Of a DNA stretch of 49,537 bases, positions 33,384 to 41,825 are shown one piece after another. The notes beneath the pieces were generated by a model, which was not told the DNA's origin, ran no database searches, and saw nothing but the letters and a program-made list of their open reading frames with translations. The position numbers were made by a program, and so were the translations under genes. Positions within the stretch are counted from its first letter, which is position 1. The number at the start of each line of letters is the position of its first letter. Source of the DNA: an uncultured Clostridia bacterium (GTDB lineage: Bacteria; Bacillota; Clostridia; UBA1381); the NCBI GenBank assembly GCA_947628155.1, contig CANQYQ010000003.1, positions 1 through 49,537 on the forward strand, given 5' to 3'.

Positions 33384-34325
33384 ATGGACATACCTGTTTA
33401 TTTATTTACGGGATTTTTGGAAAGCGGCAAAACGAAATTCATTCAGGAAACAATGGAGGACGAACGCTTTAATTCCGGCGAAAAGACGCTTATGATTATA
33501 TGCGAGCGCGGCGAGGAGGAATATGATACGGATAAATTCGCGTATAACAACGTGGAATTTATAAACGTAAAAAGCCCTGACGAGCTTACGACGCGCGCGT
33601 TCAAGAAATGGGAGAGACAATACCGTCCGGAAAAGACGGTTATAGAATACAACGGCATGTGGCTTGTCGACGATTTGTACCGCGCGCTGCCCGCTAACTG
33701 GCCGGTGTATCAGGAAATGTTTTTCGCGGACGCGGCGACATTCCTGCCGTACAACGCCAATATGCGCCAGCTGATGTTTGATAAATTAAAGGGCGCGGAG
33801 CTGGTCGTATTAAACCGCGCAAACGATGATCTCGACACGCAGGAGATACACAAAATCGTGCGCGGCGCGTCAAAGCGCGCGCAGATCGCGTATGAATTTG
33901 CGGACGGCCGCGTCGCCTACGACGATATAGAAGACCCGCTTCCGTATGATATCGACGCGGATATAATCGAGATTAAGGATGAGGATTACGCGGTATTCTA
34001 CCGTGACGTCAATGAGGAAATAAAGAAATATATCGGCAAGACCGTCAAATTCAAGGGTATATGCGCCAAGGAAAAGGATATGCCGCAAAACACGTTTCTC
34101 GCCGGCCGCCACGTTATGACGTGCTGTGTCGAGGATATACAGTATATGCCGTTCGTGTGCGTGACGGAGGAAAAAATAAAGCTTAAAAGCCGCGACTGGC
34201 GCATGATTACCGCGCGGATCGATTTTGAGTACCATCCGCTTTACGGGGGCGACGGCCCGGTGCTGAAAATTCAAGGCATATCCGTCACGACGCGCCCGAA
34301 TGAAGAGGTAGCGGTATTTTATTAA
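33384..34325 (+). CDS. CobW-like GTPase fused to a YcgQ/DUF1980-like domain
   Basis: The 313-residue protein begins MDIPVYLFTGFLESGKT with a Walker A loop (10-17) like its neighbour. It has no CxCC motif but keeps a G4-like LNRAND (143-148). Residues 216-313 form a separate domain: YIGKTVKFKGI, then NTFLAGRHVMTCCVEDIQYMP, then a beta-rich end. This layout matches the C-terminal part of YcgQ/DUF1980 proteins, which occur beside COG0523 zinc genes in bacilli. ATG 33384 follows GGGAGG, not the track start 33351. It probably works with the His-tailed GTPase in metal handling. The domain match is by pattern only. Confidence 0.75.
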   Translation: MDIPVYLFTGFLESGKTKFIQETMEDERFNSGEKTLMIICERGEEEYDTDKFAYNNVEFINVKSPDELTTRAFKKWERQYRPEKTVIEYNGMWLVDDLYRALPANWPVYQEMFFADAATFLPYNANMRQLMFDKLKGAELVVLNRANDDLDTQEIHKIVRGASKRAQIAYEFADGRVAYDDIEDPLPYDIDADIIEIKDEDYAVFYRDVNEEIKKYIGKTVKFKGICAKEKDMPQNTFLAGRHVMTCCVEDIQYMPFVCVTEEKIKLKSRDWRMITARIDFEYHPLYGGDGPVLKIQGISVTTRPNEEVAVFY

Positions 34326-34342
34326 TATAAGGAGAAGGAAAA

Positions 34343-36655
34343 ATGCGTGAAAAGGTTTCACTTAACAAAAGCTGGAGATTTCATCCGGGCGATATTTTAA
34401 GCGTCCGCAACCGCTGGGCGTGGGGAAAATCCGGATCATGGAATCAGGGGCCTGAGAGCCGTAATTTTGACGATTCCGACTGGCGGACGGTTGACGTGCC
34501 GCACGATTTTGTAATTGAAACCGAGCCGTACGAGTATTCGGCTCGTGAGCTTGACACATCCGATAACGTTATTCCGCTTATGGAGGACGTGGGAAATATT
34601 CATACCACCGCCGGCTCGTTTAAAAAGGACGTCGGCTGGTACAGAAAGCGGTTTGACATCCCCGCCTCTGACGAGGGCGGGAAAATTTATCTTGTTTTTG
34701 ACGGCATTTACCGCGACAGCTATGTGTTCCTTAACGAGTTTTTTATCGGCAGCCACCGCAGCGGCTATACCGGAGTAAAATACGATATTACCGATTTTGT
34801 AAATTACGGCGGCGAAAATCTGCTTTGCGTAAAATGTGACGCGCGCGAGGCCGAAGGCTGGTTCTACGAGGGAGGCGGCATATATCGGAACGCATATTTG
34901 CTTAAAACCGCCAAAACCCATATCGAGGACGTGTTCATAAGCTATGACGCGGATATGAAAAATAAAACCGCGAGGCTTAAAATAAGCGCTGAAACCGATA
35001 ATCCCGATAACGAAAGCGTTACGCTGTCCGCGGCCGTTTACGACGCGGACGGAAATGAGATACTTACCGTGCCGGAAACAGTTTCGGACACGCTTACGGC
35101 GGATATGGACAGCGTGGTTTTCTGGGATATCGACGATCCGTATTTGTACACGGTTAAGCTTGTGCTTTCGGCTGACGGGGAAGTAGTTGACGAATATACG
35201 GAAACGCTTGGCATACGCGTGATTGGATTTGACGCTGACAGGGGATTTTTCCTGAACGGACGCAATATTAAGCTTATGGGCGTATGCTGCCATCATAATC
35301 ACGGCGGCTTAGGCACGGCTTTAAATGATGAAATATACCGTTATCGTGTTTCTAAAATAAAGGAAATGGGCGCGAACGCGTACCGCTGCTCACATTACCC
35401 GGCGGCGAAGGCGCTGCTTGACGAGTGCGACAGACAGGGTATCCTAGTTATGGACGAGAACCGCCTGTTATCGAGCGCGAACGAGGATCTGGAGCAGCTT
35501 GAATATATGGTAAGGACTGCGCGCAATCATCCGTCGGTAATCATGTATTCCATAGGCAACGAGGAGGCGCAGTCGCAGACCACGCCGCAGGGCGGACGTA
35601 TCGCGGAAACGATGGTCAAGGCGGTAAAAAAGCTCGATCCGACGCGGTTTGTGACTGAGGCGATGCTGATGTGGAATCTGCGCGACAAGACTATGATGGA
35701 ATCGCCGGAATGCTTGTCGGGTATATCGGAAAAGGTTGACGTAGCGGGATTTAATTATCACCCGGAGCGTTGGGCGGAGTTCCATGAAATGTATCCCAAT
35801 CAGCCTATGGTATCGACTGAAATGGGCACATTTAAATCGACGCGCGGCTGTTATGATACGGATAAGGAAAAATGCCATCTTAATATGCTCGACCAATTTG
35901 ACGACGTCGGACACCTTGTCGGAGCGCAGCGCTGGCAAATGACTAATCAAACGGATTATGTGAGCGGCTTATTCCTCTGGACGGGCTTTGATTATTACGG
36001 CGAACCGACCCCGTACGCGTGGCCCGCGATAAGCTCACAGTTCGGGATCATGGACATCTGCGGCTATCCGAAGGATTTTTATTATTACTACAAGTCATGG
36101 TGGACTGACGAGCCGGTCGTGCATATTTGTTCGCACTGGAATTTTGAAAAAGGCGAGAAGCGAAGAATATGCGTATTTTCCAACGCCGATGAGGTCGAGC
36201 TGTTTGTAAACGGAAAAAGCATCGGAAAACAGCCGATGAAGAAGGACTGGTACCAAATTTGGAACGATATTACATATGAGCCGGGCGAAATCAAGGCTGT
36301 CGGCTATAAGGCCGAGGAAAAGGTATCCGAGCATATCGTAAAAACGGCGGGCGAACCGTATGCCGTTAGGATTGCGGCGGATTTCGCCGAAAACGGTACG
36401 GCGGTGATCCGCGCGGAAATAGTCGATAAGGACGGAATTATTGTACCGACGGCGGATAATGAAATAGAATTTTTAATTGACGACGGCAGACTGCTCGGCG
36501 CGTCGAACGGCGACCCGTCAGACCATACGCTTGTACATAGCAGCCGCCGACGCGCGTTTTGCGGACTGGCGCAGGCGATATTTGAATATGAAAAGGGCGC
36601 GTCCGTGCGCGCCGTGGCAGATGGATTGCAGCCTGCGGAGATTCGCGGATTTTAA
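34343..36655 (+). CDS. Glycoside hydrolase family 2 protein (beta-galactosidase type)
   Basis: This 770-residue GH2 enzyme has the N-terminal jelly-roll sugar-binding domain (DWRTVDVPHDFVIE, GWYRKRFDIP, FDGIYRDSYVFLNE), an immunoglobulin-like domain, and the TIM barrel (GVCCHHNHGGLG, NAYRCSHYPAA). The acid/base glutamate is in SIGNEEAQ and the nucleophile probably in VSTEMGTF. A C-terminal DUF4982/BIG-like part follows. There is no signal peptide, so it acts inside the cell on imported glycosides. Beta-galactosidase, glucuronidase and mannosidase share this fold; the first is most likely. AAGGAG starts it 17 bases after the COG0523 pair, possibly by read-through. Confidence 0.88.
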   Translation: MREKVSLNKSWRFHPGDILSVRNRWAWGKSGSWNQGPESRNFDDSDWRTVDVPHDFVIETEPYEYSARELDTSDNVIPLMEDVGNIHTTAGSFKKDVGWYRKRFDIPASDEGGKIYLVFDGIYRDSYVFLNEFFIGSHRSGYTGVKYDITDFVNYGGENLLCVKCDAREAEGWFYEGGGIYRNAYLLKTAKTHIEDVFISYDADMKNKTARLKISAETDNPDNESVTLSAAVYDADGNEILTVPETVSDTLTADMDSVVFWDIDDPYLYTVKLVLSADGEVVDEYTETLGIRVIGFDADRGFFLNGRNIKLMGVCCHHNHGGLGTALNDEIYRYRVSKIKEMGANAYRCSHYPAAKALLDECDRQGILVMDENRLLSSANEDLEQLEYMVRTARNHPSVIMYSIGNEEAQSQTTPQGGRIAETMVKAVKKLDPTRFVTEAMLMWNLRDKTMMESPECLSGISEKVDVAGFNYHPERWAEFHEMYPNQPMVSTEMGTFKSTRGCYDTDKEKCHLNMLDQFDDVGHLVGAQRWQMTNQTDYVSGLFLWTGFDYYGEPTPYAWPAISSQFGIMDICGYPKDFYYYYKSWWTDEPVVHICSHWNFEKGEKRRICVFSNADEVELFVNGKSIGKQPMKKDWYQIWNDITYEPGEIKAVGYKAEEKVSEHIVKTAGEPYAVRIAADFAENGTAVIRAEIVDKDGIIVPTADNEIEFLIDDGRLLGASNGDPSDHTLVHSSRRRAFCGLAQAIFEYEKGASVRAVADGLQPAEIRGF

Positions 36656-36673
36656 TGCGATTGGGTGAATTTT

Positions 36674-36867
36674 GTAGGGGCGAACTGTGTTCGCCCGTGT
36701 TCCGTAGCATAATATGATGTGCAATCGGGTAAATATTTCGCATCACGATACAATTTATAACTAATGTGTATGGGAATACGAATATCGTACGGGACGGCGC
36801 CCCCGACGTTCCGCCGCAAACCATATTATGATATGGAATACGGGTTGTCGAGGGCGCCGGCCCCTAC
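36674..36867. repeat. MITE-like element with terminal inverted repeats
   Basis: GTAGGGGC and GCCCCTAC bound a 194-base non-coding segment. Inside are a perfect hairpin GGGCGAA/TTCGCCC (36678-36696), CCATAT/ATATGG, and a long imperfect arm pair GGCGCCCCCGAC/GTCGAGGGCGCC (11 of 12). No gene fits. The layout is that of small non-autonomous repeats seen in gut Clostridia. It fills most of the 283-base gap between the GH2 and hydF genes. Confidence 0.65.
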
Positions 36868-36877
36868 GAATGTGTAT

Positions 36878-36930
36878 CCATACGCAAAATCGCATTAATA
36901 AACAACCGCGCGATAAACATATATTTATAA
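36878..36930. repeat. Dispersed repeat tail, copy B
   Basis: CCATACGCAA and, 20 bases later, GCGCGATAAACATATATTTATAA match the tail upstream of dapA (87-121) with one mismatch. A further partial echo (ATTTATAACTA) lies inside the MITE-like element. Confidence 0.55.
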
Positions 36931-36938
36931 ATCAATTT

Positions 36939-38135
36939 TTATTTAGTCGTTTTACTGCCGAATATCTGTTTTGCCCTGTCAAGGATCCCGTTTGCGTACG
37001 CGAGGACCACACCATAATTTGTAATAGGCACACCCGCTTCCTCCGCGAACATGACGCGGTTTACCATTGCGCGCGAGTTGATCATGCAGCCGCCGCAATG
37101 AATAATTAAATCGTAATCGGTCAGATTTTCCGGGAAATCGTGGTGCGCGTAATAATCAAATTCAAGCGCCTTTCCCGTTTTTTGACGAAGCAGACGCGGA
37201 ATTTTTACGCGTCCGATATCCTCGTGCGAGGCGTTGTGCGTACATGCCTCAGCCATAAGGATTTTGCTGCCGTCCTTAAGGCTCTCGATTGCCGCCGCGC
37301 CCTTGATAAATGTGTTAATATCACCCTTCATGCGCGCCATAAGCATAGAATATGACGTAAGAGGTATGGTATCGGGCACGACCGACGCAACGAATTTAAA
37401 CGCTTGGGAGTCTGTCACAACAAGATCGGCTCTGCCGCCGTATTCGGCGATCGCTTCCTCAAGCTCCGTGTCGCGTACGACTATGGATTTCATGCCGTGG
37501 TCAAGGCAATCGCGGATAAGCTGCACCTGAGGTAATATTATGCGGCCTTTGGGCGCTTCGGAGTCTATAGGGATAACATGGATCACCGTCGCGCCGTCCG
37601 GAAGCAGTCCGCCAAGCATTGAGCTTTCGCCCGGAGAAATTTTCGACAGCCGCTTTCGCAGCTCGTCCTTGAGCCTTTCGATCGAGCTTTTATCCTTTAC
37701 CGATACGCTTAACGCGCCGTCGTATTTCTTTATCTTTGATATATCCGATATATCCGATTTCGTGAATACGAGCATATGCTCTATTTTTCGCTTTGTAAAC
37801 GCGTCGGCCGCAGACCGATACTCCGTTTCGTCAAAGTCCGCCGGATCGGCGGCATAGATTGCGAAATCGGTTCTGTCAAGAATTTTTTTCGTCTTTTCGG
37901 CGCGTTTATCGCCTAAAAATGTGCTGTCGCCCAGACCGGCCGTATCGGTGAGCGCGATCGGCCCATAGGGAATAAGCTCCATCGCTTTGGTTACCGGATC
38001 TGTAGTCGTGCCGCGTTTTTCCGATACGATCGCCATGTCCTGATCAAGCATGGCGTTAAAAAGCGATGATTTTCCCGCGTTCGCCGCACCGAATATTGAT
38101 ACATGCGTGCGGAAGGCTATAGGCGTTTTTTCCAT
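36939..38135 (-). CDS. hydF: [FeFe]-hydrogenase maturation GTPase HydF
   Basis: HydF is the scaffold that receives the diiron subcluster from HydE/HydG and delivers it to [FeFe]-hydrogenase. The 398-residue protein has a TrmE-like GTPase domain (GAANAGKSSLFNAM, EKRGTTTDPV, LTDTAGLGD, FTKSD) and a C-terminal Fe-S part with the ligands CTHNASH and IHCGGCM. The start is ATG 38135, eight bases after GGAG; the track start GTG 38144 overlaps that site. hydE, hydG and hydA are not in the window. It implies that the organism produces or consumes H2. Confidence 0.94.
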   Translation of the reverse strand: MEKTPIAFRTHVSIFGAANAGKSSLFNAMLDQDMAIVSEKRGTTTDPVTKAMELIPYGPIALTDTAGLGDSTFLGDKRAEKTKKILDRTDFAIYAADPADFDETEYRSAADAFTKRKIEHMLVFTKSDISDISKIKKYDGALSVSVKDKSSIERLKDELRKRLSKISPGESSMLGGLLPDGATVIHVIPIDSEAPKGRIILPQVQLIRDCLDHGMKSIVVRDTELEEAIAEYGGRADLVVTDSQAFKFVASVVPDTIPLTSYSMLMARMKGDINTFIKGAAAIESLKDGSKILMAEACTHNASHEDIGRVKIPRLLRQKTGKALEFDYYAHHDFPENLTDYDLIIHCGGCMINSRAMVNRVMFAEEAGVPITNYGVVLAYANGILDRAKQIFGSKTTK

Positions 38136-38227
38136 GTGTGTCACTCCTTTTTGTATAAAATCAGATATGCTTTTTTAAATTGATTTATGTATCCCTCATA
38201 AAATTATCTTAAAAAGAATAAAGTCTG

Positions 38228-38256
38228 TTGACATTTGTATCTTTTTATGATATAAT
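38228..38256 (+). promoter_or_regulatory. Perfect sigma-A promoter without a gene downstream
   Basis: TTGACA, 17 bases, TATAAT. It points right, into the terminator and then the antisense strand of the cohesin-like gene; the next plus-strand gene (cdaA) is 1.5 kb away with its own promoter. Confidence 0.75.
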
Positions 38257-38274
38257 ATGTTCAGTAAATCATCC

Positions 38275-38311
38275 GCAAAAACAAAGGGAGCCGCGAATAC
38301 AGCCCCCTTTG
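38275..38311 (-). terminator. Terminator of the cohesin-like gene
   Basis: On the minus strand CAAAGGGGGC pairs with GCTCCCTTTG with one mismatch, followed by TTTTTG, 19 bases past the stop. Confidence 0.8.
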
Positions 38312-38329
38312 ACATATACCATGCTCTGA

Positions 38330-39337
38330 TTATTTACCGCTTATTTTGATCGGCGTTGTATCAAGATACAAATCATCACCGGATACTTGGAACAACTTGC
38401 CGCTGTCTGATTGGGTAAACGTAAATGTGTTATCATATCCGCGCAGAGTCTCATATGAATTTACAAGCGCGAAATCGCCGCCGTTGTTTGTCTTTGCTTT
38501 AAACGTGAGTCTCGCCGCGGCGCCGGGCTCGGCAATGGTATCCTCAAGCGTTGCTATGACCGCCTTTGCCGCGCTGTCGAGATATTCCGGATTATCGGCC
38601 TGGACCGCCGCCGGAACATCTATAATAACACCTTCCGTAGTCGGGCTTTTTCTGCATAATGAGCTGCCCACATATTCAAAGTCGTCCTTGTTGTAGGAGA
38701 CAAGCGCGGTAACGCCGCTTAAATATGCGTTTGCCGGCATATTTGATACGTTTACATAAATATCTACCGTATCGCCCGCGCTGACGCTGTCAACGGATGA
38801 AGTAACGGACATGCCCGTTTTCACGGTTTTGTCGGACGGAATATTCACATCCTCGGGCGGAGTATATTCTTCATAATCAGCCGTTGTTATAATTACCGAA
38901 TACGCGTCGGGATCCCACTGAACATCCGCGCCCATTGCTTCGGAAATCGCGCGGAGCGGGATCATTGTGCGGTCGTTTATGATCTGCGGAGCTATATCAA
39001 GCTTTACCGTTGCCTCATCGGCATGGAAAATGCTTGTAAATGTCCATGTGGTCATATCGGGATCGTCAATGGTAAGGAATATTCTTTTTATATTATCCTC
39101 GCTCTCTATTGTTACCCGGCGGTTTGCCTCGTCCCACTGAACATCCGCGCCCATTGCCTCGAAAACACCGCGCGCGGGAACGAGAGTCGTGCCCTCGCCG
39201 AGTATTACGGGCGCTTGGTCGGCAAAGGCAATTTTTGTGCCGTCTACATATACCGACGGATTGTTTTCTGCGTTTACCGCAGCCGCCATTGAGAATGACA
39301 TAGCCGCCGCAGCCGCTATACTGATTATTTTTTTCAT
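38330..39337 (-). CDS. Exported protein with copper amine oxidase-like and cohesin-like domains
   Basis: This 335-residue protein has a signal peptide ending VNAENN. The first domain holds the two halves of a CuAO N1 fold, each with the sentence-like repeat EAMGADVQWD (ARGVFEAMGADVQWDEANRRV and RAISEAMGADVQWDPDAYSV). A threonine-rich linker leads to a cohesin-type beta sandwich (SVSAGDTVDIYVNVSNMP, ALVSYNKDDFEYVG, LTFKAKTNNGGDF). Cohesins bind dockerins in cellulosomes, but single cohesin-like modules on other proteins are widespread. No dockerin, anchor or LPxTG is visible. AGGAGG is the ribosome site. Confidence 0.83.
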   Translation of the reverse strand: MKKIISIAAAAAMSFSMAAAVNAENNPSVYVDGTKIAFADQAPVILGEGTTLVPARGVFEAMGADVQWDEANRRVTIESEDNIKRIFLTIDDPDMTTWTFTSIFHADEATVKLDIAPQIINDRTMIPLRAISEAMGADVQWDPDAYSVIITTADYEEYTPPEDVNIPSDKTVKTGMSVTSSVDSVSAGDTVDIYVNVSNMPANAYLSGVTALVSYNKDDFEYVGSSLCRKSPTTEGVIIDVPAAVQADNPEYLDSAAKAVIATLEDTIAEPGAAARLTFKAKTNNGGDFALVNSYETLRGYDNTFTFTQSDSGKLFQVSGDDLYLDTTPIKISGK

Positions 39338-39481
39338 TATGTATACCTCCTTGTTTTTCGTTAATATAACGATAAAATATGATTAATATAACGTACGTCC
39401 GCGCGGGAGCTTGCCGTTTTCTAAGCCGAGGCGGACAGAATACGAATTGTTTTCACAAATGCCGTGTACCAGGCACAGTGA

Positions 39482-39499
39482 GGTTATTATAACATAACC
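39482..39499. repeat. Inverted repeat in the 39.3-39.8 kb gap
   Basis: GGTTAT and ATAACC are six-base arms around TATAAC. The 475-base gap otherwise holds the cdaA promoter and leader at its right end; I see no gene in it. Confidence 0.4.
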
Positions 39500-39639
39500 G
39501 CGGTACGATATCGCGCCGGGCGTTATGTTCCGATATTATTACAAGCGCCGAATGCTTCGCTATCGGTACTTGTAAAATAATTATAACATACAATTCAGAA
39601 AGTTACAATAAAATTTTGCAAAAAAATTTTTGTTACATA

Positions 39640-39668
39640 TGGAAAAAAACAAAAATATATTGTATAAT
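39640..39668 (+). promoter_or_regulatory. cdaA promoter
   Basis: TGGAAA and TATAAT are 17 bases apart. A 5' leader of about 138 bases would follow. Confidence 0.6.
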
Positions 39669-39709
39669 AAATTTAAAGTGTTCATATAACGCCCAATATA
39701 CGGCGGCAT

Positions 39710-39733
39710 ATCCCGCGGCGGTAAGCCGGGGAT
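39710..39733 (+). promoter_or_regulatory. Hairpin in the cdaA leader
   Basis: ATCCC-GC-GGC and GCC-G-GGGAT form a compact GC-rich stem around GGTAA, and the run GTTTTTGC follows nine bases later. It may act as an attenuator; no ydaO-type c-di-AMP riboswitch consensus was recognised. Confidence 0.4.
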
Positions 39734-39812
39734 CTGCACGGTTTTTGCTTAAAAATCCGTATGACTTATGAAGTTGCGTTCCGGTACACAAGAAATAAGG
39801 AGGATTCGGATC

Positions 39813-40655
39813 ATGCAGGGTTTTTTAGACTACATTTTCAAATACCTTCAATTGGTGAGGATAACAGATATAATAGATATTCTCGTGGTCGCGGTAATCG
39901 TTTATTACATAATAAGAATCGCCAACGAGACGCGGGCGAGCAATCTCCTTCGCGGTATCGCGATAATATTCGTGGTGTTTTTTGTAAGCCGGTGGCTTAA
40001 CCTTACGGCTTTGAATTACATAATCGGCGCTACGGTGCAGGTCGGGGTATTCGCTATCGTCGTTATTTTTCAGCCGGAGCTGAGGAATTTGCTTGAGCGA
40101 ATGGGCCGGATAAAGCTTGGGAGGATAATAGATTTTTCCGGCGGCGATGAAACGGAGGACGCCGAGCTTACCGCGGCGTCGGTTGCGGCCGCGGCGGCGA
40201 ACATGTCGTCAACGCGCACAGGCGCGCTTATGGTGCTGGAGCGTGAAACTAAGCTCGGCGAATACCTTGGCACGGGCACAAGACTTGACGCGAATGTTTC
40301 AAGCGGACTGCTTGAAAATATTTTCGTTCCGAATACCCCTCTTCATGACGGCGCAGTGATCATACGCGGCAGTAAAATCATCAGCGCGGGCTGCGTGCTG
40401 CCGCTTACGTCGAATCCCAACCTATCGCGTGAGCTGGGCACGCGTCACCGGGCGGCTATAGGTCTGTCGGAGACAACGGACGCGGTAATTGTCGTCGTTT
40501 CGGAGGAAACGGGAAAAATCTCGGTGGCGCATGAAGGGTCACTGACAAGAAATCTGTCGGAGGAATCTCTTAAACGGCTGCTGATACGGCTTATGACGGC
40601 GAAGGCCGATACGAGCGAGGCTATAGAAAAAATGAAATTCTGGAGGTCGAAATGA
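39813..40655 (+). CDS. cdaA: Membrane diadenylate cyclase CdaA
   Basis: CdaA makes the essential second messenger c-di-AMP from two ATP, which controls potassium and osmolyte balance and cell-wall stability. Three N-terminal membrane helices (IIDILVVAVIVYYII, GIAIIFVVFFVS, VGVFAIVVIFQPE) lead into the DAC domain with the catalytic DGA in PLHDGAVIIRG and the RHR in ELGTRHRAAIG. ATG 39813 follows AAGGAGG; the track start 39768 lies in the leader. The 280-residue length is normal. The gene overlaps cdaR by four bases, the conserved arrangement. Confidence 0.95.
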   Translation: MQGFLDYIFKYLQLVRITDIIDILVVAVIVYYIIRIANETRASNLLRGIAIIFVVFFVSRWLNLTALNYIIGATVQVGVFAIVVIFQPELRNLLERMGRIKLGRIIDFSGGDETEDAELTAASVAAAAANMSSTRTGALMVLERETKLGEYLGTGTRLDANVSSGLLENIFVPNTPLHDGAVIIRGSKIISAGCVLPLTSNPNLSRELGTRHRAAIGLSETTDAVIVVVSEETGKISVAHEGSLTRNLSEESLKRLLIRLMTAKADTSEAIEKMKFWRSK

Positions 40656-41815
40656 GAACGGATAAAAAAACTTCCAAGATAAAATCGGGCATTCTCTCAA
40701 TTATAGCGGCGATATTAATATGGGCGGCGATCACTTATATCAATCCGCCCGAGCTGACCACGACAATTTCAAATGTTCCCGTGAGATTTACGGGAGAGGA
40801 AGAGCTAAGGGAGCGCGGACTTACGGTGGTAGGCAAAACGGATATAACAGGCTTGTCCGTTACGGTCGAGGGACGGCGGGATACGCTTTTATCGCTGTCG
40901 GGCGGCATATTTGCGGAGGTGGATGTATCCTCGGTTACCGATGTGGGCGAATATGAGCTTGCCGGAAACGTCACCCTGCCGTCGCAGGCCTTGTCGATAG
41001 AGGATGTAAAGTTTGATACCGTGCCGGTCACCGTGGATAAGATCGCGGTCAAGGAGGTACCGATACGCTGCGTTCAGACAGGCAGCGTGAACGGCAGGCT
41101 TGTAAAGACGGTTCCGGAAAAGGACACGGTCGAAATTACCGGAGCGGAGTCGGAGATCGAGGCTGTATCATACGGCGAAGCAGCGGCGGACGTGACCGGG
41201 ATCACGGAGGATACGATACTTGAGGCGGGATATGCGCTTATGGATAAAAACGGCTCTCCGATTACGAGCAATGAAACAATATCGGCGCAGACAACGCGTA
41301 TTAATATATTATGCGAGGTCTATGACGCTGTTACTCTGCCGGTGCGGGCAATATTGTCCGAGGAGCTCGCGAAGGATTACGAAATCGACATGTCGGGTAT
41401 TTCAATAACCCCATCGACAGTCGAGATAGGACTTAAGGATATGAGCGCAAACGAGGTGCACGTACTTATTACCGACGTGTCCGGCAGCGGGGAATTTGAT
41501 CTTGTTGAAGAGAAAAATATGTATATTCCCGAAAATGTGAAAACCGCGCGTGTTCGCGCGAGCCTCGGGAAACGGGTATCGAAAAGCGTAGCGGTTGACG
41601 TTAAGGCGGAAAATCTCGCACAGGGACTAACCGCGAAGATCGACAAAATCAATGTCAGCGCGTCGGGACTGGAAAAAAATCTGACCCCGGATAAAATCAG
41701 CGCGGTCGCTGATTTATCGGGACTGGGAAAGGGAACATATTTCGTTCCGGTGGACGTATCGAGTGAGGACGCGCGGATAACGGGGAGTTATTCGGCGAAT
41801 GTTACAATAAGCTAA
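40652..41815 (+). CDS. cdaR: CdaA regulator, YbbR-domain protein
   Basis: CdaR is a membrane-anchored partner of CdaA. This 387-residue protein has one N-terminal membrane helix (ILSIIAAILIWAAITYI) and about four YbbR domains outside the cell, each with a P-x-x-V beta pattern (PVRFTGEEEL, VPIRCVQTG, LPVRAILSEEL, VAVDVKAENLA). Start and upstream stop overlap (ATGA). glmM, the usual third gene, is not next; hslO follows after 10 bases instead. Confidence 0.9.
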   Translation: MRTDKKTSKIKSGILSIIAAILIWAAITYINPPELTTTISNVPVRFTGEEELRERGLTVVGKTDITGLSVTVEGRRDTLLSLSGGIFAEVDVSSVTDVGEYELAGNVTLPSQALSIEDVKFDTVPVTVDKIAVKEVPIRCVQTGSVNGRLVKTVPEKDTVEITGAESEIEAVSYGEAAADVTGITEDTILEAGYALMDKNGSPITSNETISAQTTRINILCEVYDAVTLPVRAILSEELAKDYEIDMSGISITPSTVEIGLKDMSANEVHVLITDVSGSGEFDLVEEKNMYIPENVKTARVRASLGKRVSKSVAVDVKAENLAQGLTAKIDKINVSASGLEKNLTPDKISAVADLSGLGKGTYFVPVDVSSEDARITGSYSANVTIS

Positions 41816-41825
41816 GGAGAGGATC

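Noticed and set aside
39676-39812. c-di-AMP (ydaO) riboswitch before cdaA
   Set aside because: The conserved ydaO core segments are not seen; only an ordinary GC hairpin is present.
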